Shown here one piece after another: positions 17,464-25,559 of a DNA stretch of 64,000 nucleotides (its first letter is position 1; each line of letters opens with the position of its first letter). The DNA comes from UBA3064 sp016868095. GTDB lineage: Bacteria; Pseudomonadota; Gammaproteobacteria; Burkholderiales; Burkholderiaceae_E. The position numbers were made by a program, and so were the translations under genes. The notes under the pieces are model-generated. The model was not told the DNA's origin. It was given only the letters and a program-made list of their open reading frames with translations, and did not search any database. The stretch is from contig JBEDEM010000003.1 in NCBI GenBank assembly GCA_041175665.1, positions 1 through 64,000 on the forward strand, written 5' to 3'.

Positions 17464-17566
17464 CGATTCACGCTTAGTCGAGGCCAAGATCCTGGACAAA
17501 AGCCTCATCCAAATTTTCATGCTTTAGGCCCGCCGAGACAGTCAGGATTTCGCTATCATTCAGTCT

Positions 17567-17857
17567 ATGAATGCTGCCCCTGGAAACAAAAAAGCGATTT
17601 ATTGGGAGCGCGTCCGCTATGACGGTTCCGCTCAGTCATCGATGTATGTTGTCGTCAACCAAGGACGGCTCATCATGGCGACAACATCACTTAACCTGGC
17701 ACGCCAAACCTTTGCAAAAGTTCGACAAGGGCTAGACATCCAGGGATTAGTTGGCGAACACGTCGAATCCCAGGCGACTGCCGCAGCAGCCAATCCCCCG
17801 AGCGCCGATGGTAAAGCGCCAGATCAGGAACTAACCAGCGAACAAAGCGCAGCTTAA
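17567..17857 (+). CDS. Hypothetical protein, 96 residues
   Basis: No family recognised. The first 60 residues are mixed and globular-looking (IYWERVRYDGSAQSSMYVVVNQGRLIMATTSLNLARQTF). The last 30 are an Ala/Gln/Pro/Ser-rich, probably disordered tail. There is no signal peptide or membrane span. No strong ribosome site precedes ATG 17567. A TATCAT hexamer lies about a dozen bases upstream of the ATG and could belong to a promoter with a very short leader. It is followed by opposing small frames. Confidence 0.5.
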   Translation: MNAAPGNKKAIYWERVRYDGSAQSSMYVVVNQGRLIMATTSLNLARQTFAKVRQGLDIQGLVGEHVESQATAAAANPPSADGKAPDQELTSEQSAA

Positions 17858-17878
17858 ATCTGGTTTGCGCCCAAGACC

Positions 17879-18112
17879 CTAAGCCGGCGCGCTTGGGCGT
17901 TTGTAAGTATTAGCGAATTCTTGGGCCGAAGGGATCGACTCAGACACTCTTGTGATGTTGATAATGACAGCCGGCTCTGCGCTGGGCAATTTCGCAGACA
18001 TTGCGATCGATAGCTGGCCGATGCGATGCCCGTCAACACTGAATTGGCGGTTATCCGGCAATTTAAGCTGAGCAGGTGCTAGCGCAGCGGCGTAGTGTGC
18101 AAGACCATCCAT
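17879..18112 (-). CDS. Possible hypothetical protein, 77 residues
   Basis: A minus-strand frame with reasonable composition (RQFSVDGHRIGQLSIAMSAKL, AVIINITRVSES), no recognised motif and no clear ribosome site. It lies 142 bp downstream of another small minus-strand gene and could share its transcript. It may also be non-coding; the segment 17858-18254 holds nothing else that I can support. Confidence 0.3.
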   Translation of the reverse strand: MDGLAHYAAALAPAQLKLPDNRQFSVDGHRIGQLSIAMSAKLPSAEPAVIINITRVSESIPSAQEFANTYKRPSAPA

Positions 18113-18254
18113 GATGTCATCGATTCTCTACAAACAAGGAAGATTCTGTTGAGCGACTTAGGCGAAGTTCCTGAGCGCAATTCTCGTCTAAGTTACTCGG
18201 GAAAACGGCTATTCCTGCATAGATGTTTACGCCACCCGCGCACCTTTGGTCCAC

Positions 18255-18578
18255 TTATGCGACCTCGGGAAACCGATGCAGCAGACGTTCGATAACTTGT
18301 TCCACAATGCGATCCTGATCCCTCGCAGGGTTGAAATTGTTTCGCTGCTCAAAATATCCAATAGCTCCTAGCCAGTAGAATTCAATGATCGGATAGATCA
18401 AGTCGAAATCTGGGTCGCGATTCCAAGCCATAAGAACAGCAGCATGGGCACGCCCCCGTTGGCTAGGCTGCCTGGCAAGCTTCACTAAAAACCGAAGGAC
18501 TTGGGCCTGCGCATCGCTTATCGGCGGATCGGATAGACGATCAAGATGCAAAAAGCTCGATTGTTGAGGCTTTTCCAT
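18255..18578 (-). CDS. Hypothetical protein, 107 residues
   Basis: Soluble, mostly helical-looking protein with no recognised family. AQAQVLRFLVKLARQPSQRGRAHAAVLMAWNRDPDFDLIYPIIEFYWLGAIGYFEQ resembles a helical bundle rich in aromatic residues. ATG 18578 (MEKPQQSSF) is more plausible than the upstream alternative start, although it lacks a good ribosome site. It is divergent from the 70-residue membrane protein at 18670. Confidence 0.6.
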   Translation of the reverse strand: MEKPQQSSFLHLDRLSDPPISDAQAQVLRFLVKLARQPSQRGRAHAAVLMAWNRDPDFDLIYPIIEFYWLGAIGYFEQRNNFNPARDQDRIVEQVIERLLHRFPEVA

Positions 18579-18669
18579 AAAAAAAGGGGTCGACTTTGGC
18601 AGCAAGAAACGGCAGCATAAACGCTCGACACTCGTTACATCGTGAAAACTTAGTTGTCAGGGAGTTGAT

Positions 18670-18882
18670 ATGCTGATTGCAGCGACCGCCGTGGCCTTTG
18701 CGCTCATTATTGCCGCGGTCTTATGGCGCACAGGCGCTACAGAAATTCCTAAGGAGATGCGGACATCATTCTCGCCACAGGACCTCGAAGTTCTGCAGGA
18801 AGATCTAAATTTTAGAAAGCTGGTTGGGCAGATTGTTGTGATCAGCATCGCTTTTTTACTCATCTTTTGGTTAATTTGGTGA
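18670..18882 (+). CDS. Small two-span membrane protein, 70 residues
   Basis: AGGGAG five bases before ATG 18670 supports the start. The protein has a hydrophobic N-terminal helix (MLIAATAVAFALIIAAVLW), a polar loop (TGATEIPKEMRTSFSPQDLEVLQEDLNFRK) and a second helix ending at the C-terminus (LVGQIVVISIAFLLIFWLIW). The two ends sit in the membrane with the loop on one side. Family and role unknown. It is followed within 13 bp by the methyltransferase-like gene, so they may be co-expressed. Confidence 0.75.
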   Translation: MLIAATAVAFALIIAAVLWRTGATEIPKEMRTSFSPQDLEVLQEDLNFRKLVGQIVVISIAFLLIFWLIW

Positions 18883-18894
18883 ACTTGAAACACT

Positions 18895-19626
18895 TTGAGG
18901 TTGGGTGATTTGTCTCGAGCTTTCCACTTACACGACTTTGACGAAGGTTTCGCGAGCGCATTCCAAATGCTCTCGAAGCTCCCAGGCATAAAGAGGGGCC
19001 GGTATAGTTATATTTGTCACTTCGATGCTGGGCATGGCTTGTGGCTTGCTGCCGCACAAAATTTAGGCGTTCAGCGTTTACTTGGCATTTCTAACCCCGG
19101 CGGGGATGAGCGCCCGCCTTGTGTTGACGCGAATTTGCTCAAGCAAATCGACTTGCGACAAGTTAAGGTAAGCCTTCCACAGTCAGCCGATCTGGTGATT
19201 TGTATCGACTTTGCCCAAAAACTCTCTGCAGAACGCGCCAAGGACTTCGTTACTGATCTATGTCATTGCGCGCCACAGGTCTTGTTTTGTGCGCCCATGC
19301 CCCATGCTTCGTCAAACGATGATGAAAATCTTCAGTGGCCGTCTTACTGGGCTACACACTTCGCGGCCAATGGCTATTACCCCGATCTGGCCTATCGATT
19401 TCGGATTTGGCCAGATCGGCTAATAACCCCGCTCCTAAGACAGAACAGTCTCCTTTATGTCAAACGCTCAGCCCGGTACAAGCCGAGTTGTCCGCCAGAG
19501 GCCTTGGATGTGGTTCATCCAGCACACTACCAAGCACTGACCCAAAGGCAGGCATGGTTTGCCCGTCAACTCACGCGCTCAACGCTTAAACGATTATTTG
19601 GCGAATCGATCGGCCCTCAAGCCTGA
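18895..19626 (+). CDS. Methyltransferase-fold protein with a non-canonical AdoMet loop
   Basis: About 243 residues. The middle matches class I methyltransferases found in glycan clusters. FDAGHGLWLAAAQNLGVQRLLGIS aligns with the motif I loop (D-x-G-x-G), but the second loop Gly position is His. ADLVICIDFAQKLSAERAKDFVTDL corresponds to motif IV, and QWPSYWATHFAANGYYPDLAYRF is typical of the same group. A family member with altered cofactor binding, or an inactive one, is possible. No ATG occurs before the conserved part; TTG 18895, 18901 or 18910 is the likely start, with GAGG nearby. It ends 34 bp before tRNA-Phe. Confidence 0.7.
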   Translation: MRLGDLSRAFHLHDFDEGFASAFQMLSKLPGIKRGRYSYICHFDAGHGLWLAAAQNLGVQRLLGISNPGGDERPPCVDANLLKQIDLRQVKVSLPQSADLVICIDFAQKLSAERAKDFVTDLCHCAPQVLFCAPMPHASSNDDENLQWPSYWATHFAANGYYPDLAYRFRIWPDRLITPLLRQNSLLYVKRSARYKPSCPPEALDVVHPAHYQALTQRQAWFARQLTRSTLKRLFGESIGPQA

Positions 19627-19660
19627 TTGATTGTCATTTGCTATACTCGATGATTCGGTC

Positions 19661-19736
<76 letters not shown>

Positions 19737-20065
19737 TTCCGGTGCTCCGATCAGTACGCATGGCAACACTTTAGGCGGTATGCAGACGCTTGTGTCCACC
19801 AGGACATGATGGGTGTAAAAAGCCAAGCGCTGACCTGTCTCATCCACTGAACCTGCGTTCTAAGTGCTGAGAGCGCGCCATCCCAGATCGACTACTTACT
19901 AGTCCACCTTGTTCTAAATCCTCAGCTTAATCAGGCTAGGCCATACAACAGAGCAGGCTGCTGGTTTTGGGCCAGGACAAGCAATTTCCGATAACATCCT
20001 AAAATCAATAAATTTCTTTTGTTTGGAACGATTCATTGTTGTCGAAGCTTGTACTGAAGGTTTTC
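19737..20065. other. Intergenic region after tRNA-Phe, no gene seen
   Basis: About 330 bp with no supported gene, no strong hairpin and no tRNA attachment-site remnant; the 3' end of tRNA-Phe is not repeated elsewhere in the window. AT-rich DNA at 19990-20040 precedes the membrane-protein operon and probably holds its promoter. The membrane protein could start as early as the TTG at 20036. Confidence 0.5.
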
Positions 20066-20629
20066 ATGCTTGCATTGTCGCTGTTGCTCTGGCTTTTGAG
20101 CTGGCACGCGAATGCCTGGGCATTTTCCTTCGCAGAGGTCGACCCTGGCGTCAGTTTGCTGTTCTTGCCCCATGGCATGCGCGTATTGCTTAGCCTTTTA
20201 TTTGGCTTCTGGGGAGCAAGCGGTATCGCAATGGCAAGCTTCTTGTTTCACCGAAATCTGTGGAGCGATGACCCATGGGCGAGCATGATCACGCCGCTTA
20301 TTTCTGGCTATTGCGCTTGGTTTGCGATGAAAATAAGCCTCGGTCTTGGTAACCACTCCGGTGATCGGCGACTTGAAAAGCTCGACAGCCGCAGCCTGAT
20401 TGGGCTTATTTGCTTGTCGGCGTTGATTAACTCGCTCGGACACGTGCTTATTTTGTCGACGCTTGGGACGCAAGCTGCAGAAGCACATGGCCATGTTAAC
20501 TTGAGCAGTACCTTCGCTGCGATGTTTACGGGCGACTTGCTCGGTGCGCTCATCATGCTTTACGCACTGAGAATGATCATCATGGTTTTTGGTTCGAAGA
20601 CAAAGCGAGGCCCCAGTGATGGACCCTAA
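20066..20629 (+). CDS. Integral membrane protein, paralogue 1 of a tandem pair
   Basis: About 187 residues with several hydrophobic segments. It shares with the next gene the segments VSLLFLPHGMRVLLSLLFGFWGASGIAMAS, an INSLGHV helix, and a C-terminal FAAMFTGDLLGALIMLYALR. The LPHGMR/FG pattern resembles the membrane-sensor (MASE1-like) type, but no output domain follows. The start is unsettled: ATG 20066 has AAGG five bases upstream, while TTG 20036 or 20039 would add a Lys-containing N-terminus. Overlaps the next gene by 11 bp. Function unknown. Confidence 0.7.
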   Translation: MLALSLLLWLLSWHANAWAFSFAEVDPGVSLLFLPHGMRVLLSLLFGFWGASGIAMASFLFHRNLWSDDPWASMITPLISGYCAWFAMKISLGLGNHSGDRRLEKLDSRSLIGLICLSALINSLGHVLILSTLGTQAAEAHGHVNLSSTFAAMFTGDLLGALIMLYALRMIIMVFGSKTKRGPSDGP

Positions 20630-21290
20630 GCTGACAGATCTAGAAAACACGACAAATAGATCAGGGATACTTCAGGCTTCAGCCAGGTCCGGACTTTGCT
20701 TTGCCATCTGGATGACTGCTTCCATTGCGCATGAATGGTTCTTGGGGTTTTTGCATTATCGAGACGGTGTCGACCTGCTCTATCTACCGCACAGCCTGCG
20801 CATCGCGCTGGTGCTCGCCTTCGGACTAAGCGGTGCACTGGGCATGTGTTTAGCAACTGCAACACTGATTCTGCTTGCGATGGCCCCCGATTTCACTAGC
20901 CCAGACGCTAACTTACTTAGCCTCATGGTGACTGCAGCCCAAGTTTTCATCGACAAGCCCTCAACTTTCGCAAGCCTCATCCTCCAAGCACTCGCTTCAG
21001 GATGTTGTGGTTGGTTGGCACTGCGAATACTCGTGCCAGGCAGGCAAGCTACTTATGCGGGCATGCTGATGAACTTAGACTTGAGAACCATCCTATCGGT
21101 TGTGACAATCGCCTCTGTCATTAATTCGGGTGTACACGTCGGGGCATGGTTGTTACTCGATGCTGATCTCGGCGACGCGAGCGCCCGTTTTTCGGTCATG
21201 TTAACGGGCGATGTGCTCGGTGGCGTGATGGGCTTGGTACTAATCACCCTTAGCACTAGGTTATTTGCGCGGGAAGGCAAAATGACTTAG
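20619..21290 (+). CDS. Integral membrane protein, paralogue 2 of a tandem pair
   Basis: 223 residues, clearly related to its upstream neighbour. VDLLYLPHSLRIALVLAFGLSGALGMCLAT and VTIASVINSGVHVGAWLLLDADLG, then FSVMLTGDVLGGVMGLVLITLSTR, align with the corresponding parts of paralogue 1. It has five or six predicted membrane spans and no soluble domain. ATG 20619 lies inside the end of the previous gene, so the pair is translationally coupled. It is followed 29 bp later by a MarR-like regulator. A role as membrane sensor, carrier or partner subunits of one complex is inference. Confidence 0.7.
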   Translation: MDPKLTDLENTTNRSGILQASARSGLCFAIWMTASIAHEWFLGFLHYRDGVDLLYLPHSLRIALVLAFGLSGALGMCLATATLILLAMAPDFTSPDANLLSLMVTAAQVFIDKPSTFASLILQALASGCCGWLALRILVPGRQATYAGMLMNLDLRTILSVVTIASVINSGVHVGAWLLLDADLGDASARFSVMLTGDVLGGVMGLVLITLSTRLFAREGKMT

Positions 21291-21319
21291 CCTTCGCAAA
21301 CTTAATGAAAGAGGTCGGT

Positions 21320-21688
21320 ATGAGCAAAGCAGCCCGCAACGAATTGATCGATTTATTTTTCCGCTTCCAACAAATTGTTCAAAGCCTTAAAACGCTTCCG
21401 AGCCTGCAAGACCTTACCCCAGAACATGAGGCGCTTTTGAATTTGGTTGGCGCTTACTGGCACGCAGGCGATACCTTATCAGTTCGACAGGCTATGCGCA
21501 GTGAGCACCTCGGATCGCCGGCCACTATTCACAAGCGTCTGCAGTACTTGCGCAGCCTCGGTTTAATCGACCTTCAGACTTCCGAGCAAGACAGCCGCAA
21601 ACGCATGATTGTCCCAACCGCTGAGGCTATCAGCTTCTTTTCGGGTCAAGCCAAGGCCATCAAATCGGTCGCCAAACAAACAGCCTAG
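21320..21688 (+). CDS. MarR-like winged-helix regulator
   Basis: 122 residues. A helical N-terminus precedes a winged helix-turn-helix: LTPEHEALLNLVGAYWHAGDTLSVRQAMRSEHLGSPATIHKRLQYLRSLGLIDLQTSEQDSRKRMIVPTAEAISFFSG. The recognition helix SPATIHKRLQYL and the DSRKR wing are as in MarR-type proteins. GAGGT four bases before ATG 21320 supports this start over 21305. It is the only obvious transcription regulator in the window and lies in one operon with the two paralogous membrane proteins, which may be its targets or signal source. Confidence 0.75.
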   Translation: MSKAARNELIDLFFRFQQIVQSLKTLPSLQDLTPEHEALLNLVGAYWHAGDTLSVRQAMRSEHLGSPATIHKRLQYLRSLGLIDLQTSEQDSRKRMIVPTAEAISFFSGQAKAIKSVAKQTA

Positions 21689-21722
21689 GCACGAACGCTC
21701 TAAACGAGCGTCTTTTGTGGTC

Positions 21723-21857
21723 ATGTTTAAACGAGCGCTGGCTTTTACACTTGCGCTCGTTTTACTTTGGATGCTTGTCGATCAGTTTCTCTGCGACCGC
21801 TGGATGTACCACGACTACGCAACCGGCTCGGATAAAAGACTGATTTGCCCCTGGTAA
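21723..21857 (+). CDS. Small membrane protein, 44 residues
   Basis: ATG 21723 encodes MFKRALAFTLALVLLWMLVDQF followed by a short polar tail with two Cys (LCDRWMYHDYATGSDKRLICPW). One membrane helix with basic N-terminus, the tail presumably periplasmic. There is only a weak ribosome site. It follows the MarR-like gene by 34 bp and may be the last gene of that operon. No family recognised. Confidence 0.5.
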   Translation: MFKRALAFTLALVLLWMLVDQFLCDRWMYHDYATGSDKRLICPW

Positions 21858-21892
21858 CACCAAAGCCAGCTTTCACACTCCAAACCTATACC

Positions 21893-22522
21893 CTAAAACC
21901 TGATCGATTCAACGGCCTGTGCTTGGCCCTTGTTTGTCGCTTTAATTCTTAGCATTTCCCCTGAGGCAACCGAGCGACCAGCATAGGCGCTGATATTCAC
22001 TTGATGGGTCACCACAAGCAGTGGCATCGAAGGTCCCGCTGCAAACCAAGACTTCAAAGCATTAGTCAGCGCAAGCGTATACGCCGCCGATGGTGCTGGA
22101 TCACGAAAAAATGAGCCTAGAAAGTCCTTGATATGCGGCTCACCGAAACCCAGAAGCACTGCAGTGTCCTTGCACCTACACCAAGGACTTGACCAAATAT
22201 GGACGCGCTCAATACCCTGGCGCCTTAACCAATCGCCGACTTCGATGGCCTGCCGCTTGCCGCGCTCACCCAAATTCCGTTGGCTTGAACAATCATCAAG
22301 TCGCATCGACTCGGGGTCGCTAAAACCGGGCGCATCAGCGTGGCGCATGATCAAAAATTGATCACGTAGATTGACCAAGGGGCCTTGCATGCGACCCGAA
22401 ACATCAGGATTTGCAGCGACAAGGCGATGCCAAAGCAGGCCAGTTGTTAGGCCCGCAAGGGCCTTAGCGAATTTGCGCCTTGTTGCCGGTGCTGCGTTTG
22501 GGAGCGATCGATGCAGGTGCAT
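21893..22522 (-). CDS. Histidine phosphatase-family protein with Tat-like signal
   Basis: 209 residues. LIMRHADAPG contains the catalytic Arg60-His61 pair of the phosphoglycerate-mutase-like superfamily, and WSSPWCRCKDTA and VVTHQVNISAYAG supply the second Arg and the second His. The N-terminus has a twin-arginine motif (TRRKFAKAL, Arg15-Arg16) before a hydrophobic stretch, so export through Tat is likely. Its first 59 bp overlap the end of the S9 peptidase gene, and the Tat motif is encoded in that overlap. No later start would retain the motif. Substrate unknown. Confidence 0.8.
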   Translation of the reverse strand: MHLHRSLPNAAPATRRKFAKALAGLTTGLLWHRLVAANPDVSGRMQGPLVNLRDQFLIMRHADAPGFSDPESMRLDDCSSQRNLGERGKRQAIEVGDWLRRQGIERVHIWSSPWCRCKDTAVLLGFGEPHIKDFLGSFFRDPAPSAAYTLALTNALKSWFAAGPSMPLLVVTHQVNISAYAGRSVASGEMLRIKATNKGQAQAVESIRF

Positions 22523-24527
22523 AGCGAGTCAACCAGTTAAAAAATTCGCGATACCAGACCAGCGAATTTTGTGGTTTAAGAATCCAGTGATTCTCATCAG
22601 GGAACCATAAAAGCCTCGCCTCAACCCCTTTGGCCTTGAGGGTGTTGTAGTAGGCCAGGCCTTGTGCATCAGGAACTCGATAATCAAGTGCGCCGTGGAT
22701 GACCAAGGTAGGCGTGCGCATCGCGGATGCGGCATGGTGCGGACTTTGACGGTGGACTTTTTGCATATCGTTCCAGTACCAAGCACCAAGCTCTTGAGCG
22801 TGCCAGCCATAGGCGTCATCGGCAAACATACCAACCCAGTCAAAGCAGCCCGCGTGGCAAACATAAGCTTTATAGCGATCTGCTTTGGCAAAAGCGTTCA
22901 TCCAAGCGACCATATAACCGCCATAGCTTCCCCCCGCTGCCACAATCCTTTGAGGGTCGATATAGGGCTGCGATTCAAACCAGCTTGTTGCTGCCTCGAT
23001 ATCGATTAACTCGAGCTCGCCCCATCGATGAGTGATACTGTCTAAAAATTCATAGCCAAAACTGCTTGAGCCGTGATAGTTGACGCTTGCAACCACATAA
23101 CCCTGGGCTGCAAAAACCTGAGTATTCCAACGGTAATGAAAATGATCACCGGCTGCTGTGTGAGGTCCGCCGTGAATATTGTGTAGTAGTGGGTAGGACT
23201 TCTTCGGATCGAAATCTGGCGGATAAGTCACCCACACTTGCACGGGTTGATCGAGCGCTCCCTTGATCTCGATCGCCTCCACGCGCCCCAAACGCCTGCG
23301 GCTGAGCAAGGCATCATTAAAGCGATCAAGCCGTCTCGCCGGCCCCTTAGCTTGGTGTAAATACAGTTGGGCCGGATGGTCTGCTCGCTCGATGCTCACA
23401 AGTACCGAAGGCGTTTGAGTCCTGCTGATTGCAAATGACTGCACCCAGCCACCTTGAACCACGCTTTCGGGTTGATCAGAAAAGCTAAATCGCCACAGAT
23501 GGCATCGACCACAATCTTCGGCGGTAAAGTAAATCTCACGCCCGTTTGCCGCCCACCTTAGCGGTGCCTGAGGTACGCGGTCCCAACCATCCATAAGCGA
23601 CTGAGGCTTGGCGCCGGATTTCATCGACAATAGCGTTAAGCGAGCAGGCATGGTGTGCTTGGTTTTCAGGTCCGAAGCAAGGCAGGCAATACTGCCCCCA
23701 TCAGGATTAAAAACTGGAGCGCTATAGTCCCAACCATCTTGCGGTGTGATCCTTTTCACCTTACCCGACTTCAAATCAAGAAGTGCCAAAGCATGCGGAT
23801 AGTCCAGACGTGGCTCAGGCTCAGGATCAAAGCAGAAAACAGCATGCTTTCCGTCTGGCGACAAGTCAAAACACTGCAAACCCGGATCTGCCAAAGGAAG
23901 CGCCCAAGGGGTCTTGGCCATCAAATCGCTGATGGTGCCCCGGCTTATATCAAGCATCATGAGCCTCGGCACCCGGCCTTGCGGGATGAAGTGATCCCAA
24001 AAACGGTAGGTACTCGCCGAAGTGGTTTGCGCGCTGTCTTTTCGCTTTGTTTCCTGCATGTGGCGCTTGATTTGGGCTTGCGTGGTCTTTTGCTCGGGCC
24101 AAACCCAGCTGATAAAAACGATACGCTTTCCATCGGGCATCCATCGAAATGCGCCGACGCCTAAAGGCCACTGGGTTAGACGCTGTGCTTCGCCACCATG
24201 GGCCGCAATGACATAAAGTTGAGCAGCTTCGTCCTTGACGCCCGATTGTTCACGCTTAGCGACAAAGGCGATCCGATCGCCATTGGGCGACCACTGTGGA
24301 CTCGCATCTCGATCGCCTGCTGACGTAAGTGCTTGAGGTTTTTCTGATGCTTTGTTTGAAGCTAGATCGACCCAATACAAACTGCTTCGACCTACATTGC
24401 TATTCATATCATAGCGCGTGACCGAAAATACCGCTTTACGCCCGCAAGGGCTAATCTCAGGCGTAGCGATGCGATCGATTCGCCACAAGTCTTCAGCGCT
24501 GAGTCCCTTGACTGCTTTGGCCACCAT
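22464..24527 (-). CDS. S9-family peptidase (acylaminoacyl/prolyl oligopeptidase type)
   Basis: 687 residues. An N-terminal beta-propeller with repeated ISPCGRKAVFSV, SPNGDRIAFVA and SPDGKHAVF blades precedes an alpha/beta-hydrolase domain. The catalytic triad is Ser534 in GGSYGGYM, Asp615 in HGALDYRVP and His647 in DENHWI. YPLLHNIHGGPH supplies the oxyanion region. No signal peptide, so cytoplasmic peptide degradation is likely. The gene starts five bases after the arylformamidase-like hydrolase stop and overlaps the phosphatase downstream, making a three-gene minus-strand operon. Confidence 0.92.
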   Translation of the reverse strand: MVAKAVKGLSAEDLWRIDRIATPEISPCGRKAVFSVTRYDMNSNVGRSSLYWVDLASNKASEKPQALTSAGDRDASPQWSPNGDRIAFVAKREQSGVKDEAAQLYVIAAHGGEAQRLTQWPLGVGAFRWMPDGKRIVFISWVWPEQKTTQAQIKRHMQETKRKDSAQTTSASTYRFWDHFIPQGRVPRLMMLDISRGTISDLMAKTPWALPLADPGLQCFDLSPDGKHAVFCFDPEPEPRLDYPHALALLDLKSGKVKRITPQDGWDYSAPVFNPDGGSIACLASDLKTKHTMPARLTLLSMKSGAKPQSLMDGWDRVPQAPLRWAANGREIYFTAEDCGRCHLWRFSFSDQPESVVQGGWVQSFAISRTQTPSVLVSIERADHPAQLYLHQAKGPARRLDRFNDALLSRRRLGRVEAIEIKGALDQPVQVWVTYPPDFDPKKSYPLLHNIHGGPHTAAGDHFHYRWNTQVFAAQGYVVASVNYHGSSSFGYEFLDSITHRWGELELIDIEAATSWFESQPYIDPQRIVAAGGSYGGYMVAWMNAFAKADRYKAYVCHAGCFDWVGMFADDAYGWHAQELGAWYWNDMQKVHRQSPHHAASAMRTPTLVIHGALDYRVPDAQGLAYYNTLKAKGVEARLLWFPDENHWILKPQNSLVWYREFFNWLTRYAPASIAPKRSTGNKAQIR

Positions 24528-24531
24528 AGAC

Positions 24532-25482
24532 TCAAGCTCCCGTAAGATTTAAAGACTCAGTATTCACTGCAGCAAAGCAGACGGCCTTCATCAGGCAACG
24601 ACTCAAAGAGGAGTCTGGGTCATCAAGACTGTCGAGGATTGAAAAGTGATTGAATCCCGGAATCACCTCAAGTGCCGCATCAATGCCCTGCCTTCGAAGG
24701 TGCTGACTGTATTGCAAACTTAACTCGATCCAGCGCCAAGGCTCTGCACCGCCAACGGTCACCCAGCTCGCAGCGTGATGCCGCACAGGCATGAGCATGC
24801 TGTTGTTCATCTGGGCAATCGCAGGGTTGAGTCGAATCTCCTCATTCACCGAGATATAAAGCGCCACTGAAGGATCGAAGACGCCACTGCTAAATACCGC
24901 AGCTTTTATCAAGGACGCAGGCAATCGATCCAAACGCCAGTCATGGGCAAGCAGCATCGAGCAAAGATGCGCCCCGGCCGAATGGCCTGAGATCGAGATC
25001 TGCCCAGCGTGGGCACCCATATCACTGGCTTTCCGAGCGATCCAGGCAAGCGCCTGTTTCGCGCTTTCTACCGTTTGCGTCAGGTTCACCTCAGGACACA
25101 AGTCATAGCTTGGGATGACGACATGGGTGCCTGCAGCCTGCAAGTGTCTGGCGAGCAAGGAAACGTTTTTTCGATCACCCCCTCGCCAGTATCCCCCATG
25201 AAAAAAGACATGGACCGGGCCTCCTTCGCGTCCCTTGAACCAGTCAAGGCGATGCCGTTCACCGCTTCCGTAGGGCAGATCAGCCTGCCACTGTGTGGTC
25301 TGCAAGGATGCGCGAAACGCCGCCGAACGCTTAGCCTGCTGCTCTTGATAGCTTGCAAAGCCAGGAACGGCTGCTCGCGGATTGAAATGACTCTCCCACT
25401 CTTGCGCGCTCACTGGCTTGGAGGCAAAGGCTAAAAACGCCGGATCAGCCGCTCTTGCGGCGATTGGATCGATCTGATTCAT
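24532..25482 (-). CDS. Alpha/beta hydrolase, arylformamidase-like
   Basis: 316 residues. VHVFFHGGYWRGGDR (HGGYW at 95-99) is the oxyanion motif and ISGHSAGAH places the nucleophile at Ser168. VIPGFNHFSILD supplies the catalytic His. HGGYW with GHSAGAH is the pattern of kynurenine formamidase-like esterases, which hydrolyse N-formylkynurenine in tryptophan catabolism. No other kynurenine-pathway gene is near, so another ester or amide substrate is possible. First gene of a minus-strand run with the S9 peptidase, divergent from the CoA operon. Confidence 0.83.
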   Translation of the reverse strand: MNQIDPIAARAADPAFLAFASKPVSAQEWESHFNPRAAVPGFASYQEQQAKRSAAFRASLQTTQWQADLPYGSGERHRLDWFKGREGGPVHVFFHGGYWRGGDRKNVSLLARHLQAAGTHVVIPSYDLCPEVNLTQTVESAKQALAWIARKASDMGAHAGQISISGHSAGAHLCSMLLAHDWRLDRLPASLIKAAVFSSGVFDPSVALYISVNEEIRLNPAIAQMNNSMLMPVRHHAASWVTVGGAEPWRWIELSLQYSQHLRRQGIDAALEVIPGFNHFSILDSLDDPDSSLSRCLMKAVCFAAVNTESLNLTGA

Positions 25483-25559
25483 GCAGTTGGCTCACAAAAT
25501 GCTTGGTTGTTCGGATTATTGAATGTTGAAGTTTGACATCGAAGAGTGCTGAAAACATC

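Noticed and set aside
17296..17520. Minus-strand 74-residue frame ending in CGVKCSDCGLNAKC
   Set aside because: The Cys pairs look zinc-ribbon-like, but there is no ribosome site, the composition is Arg-rich as in shadow frames, and the plus-strand frame with AGGAGG is better supported.
18095..18295. Plus-strand 66-residue frame
   Set aside because: Opposes better minus-strand frames and has no ribosome site or recognisable motif.
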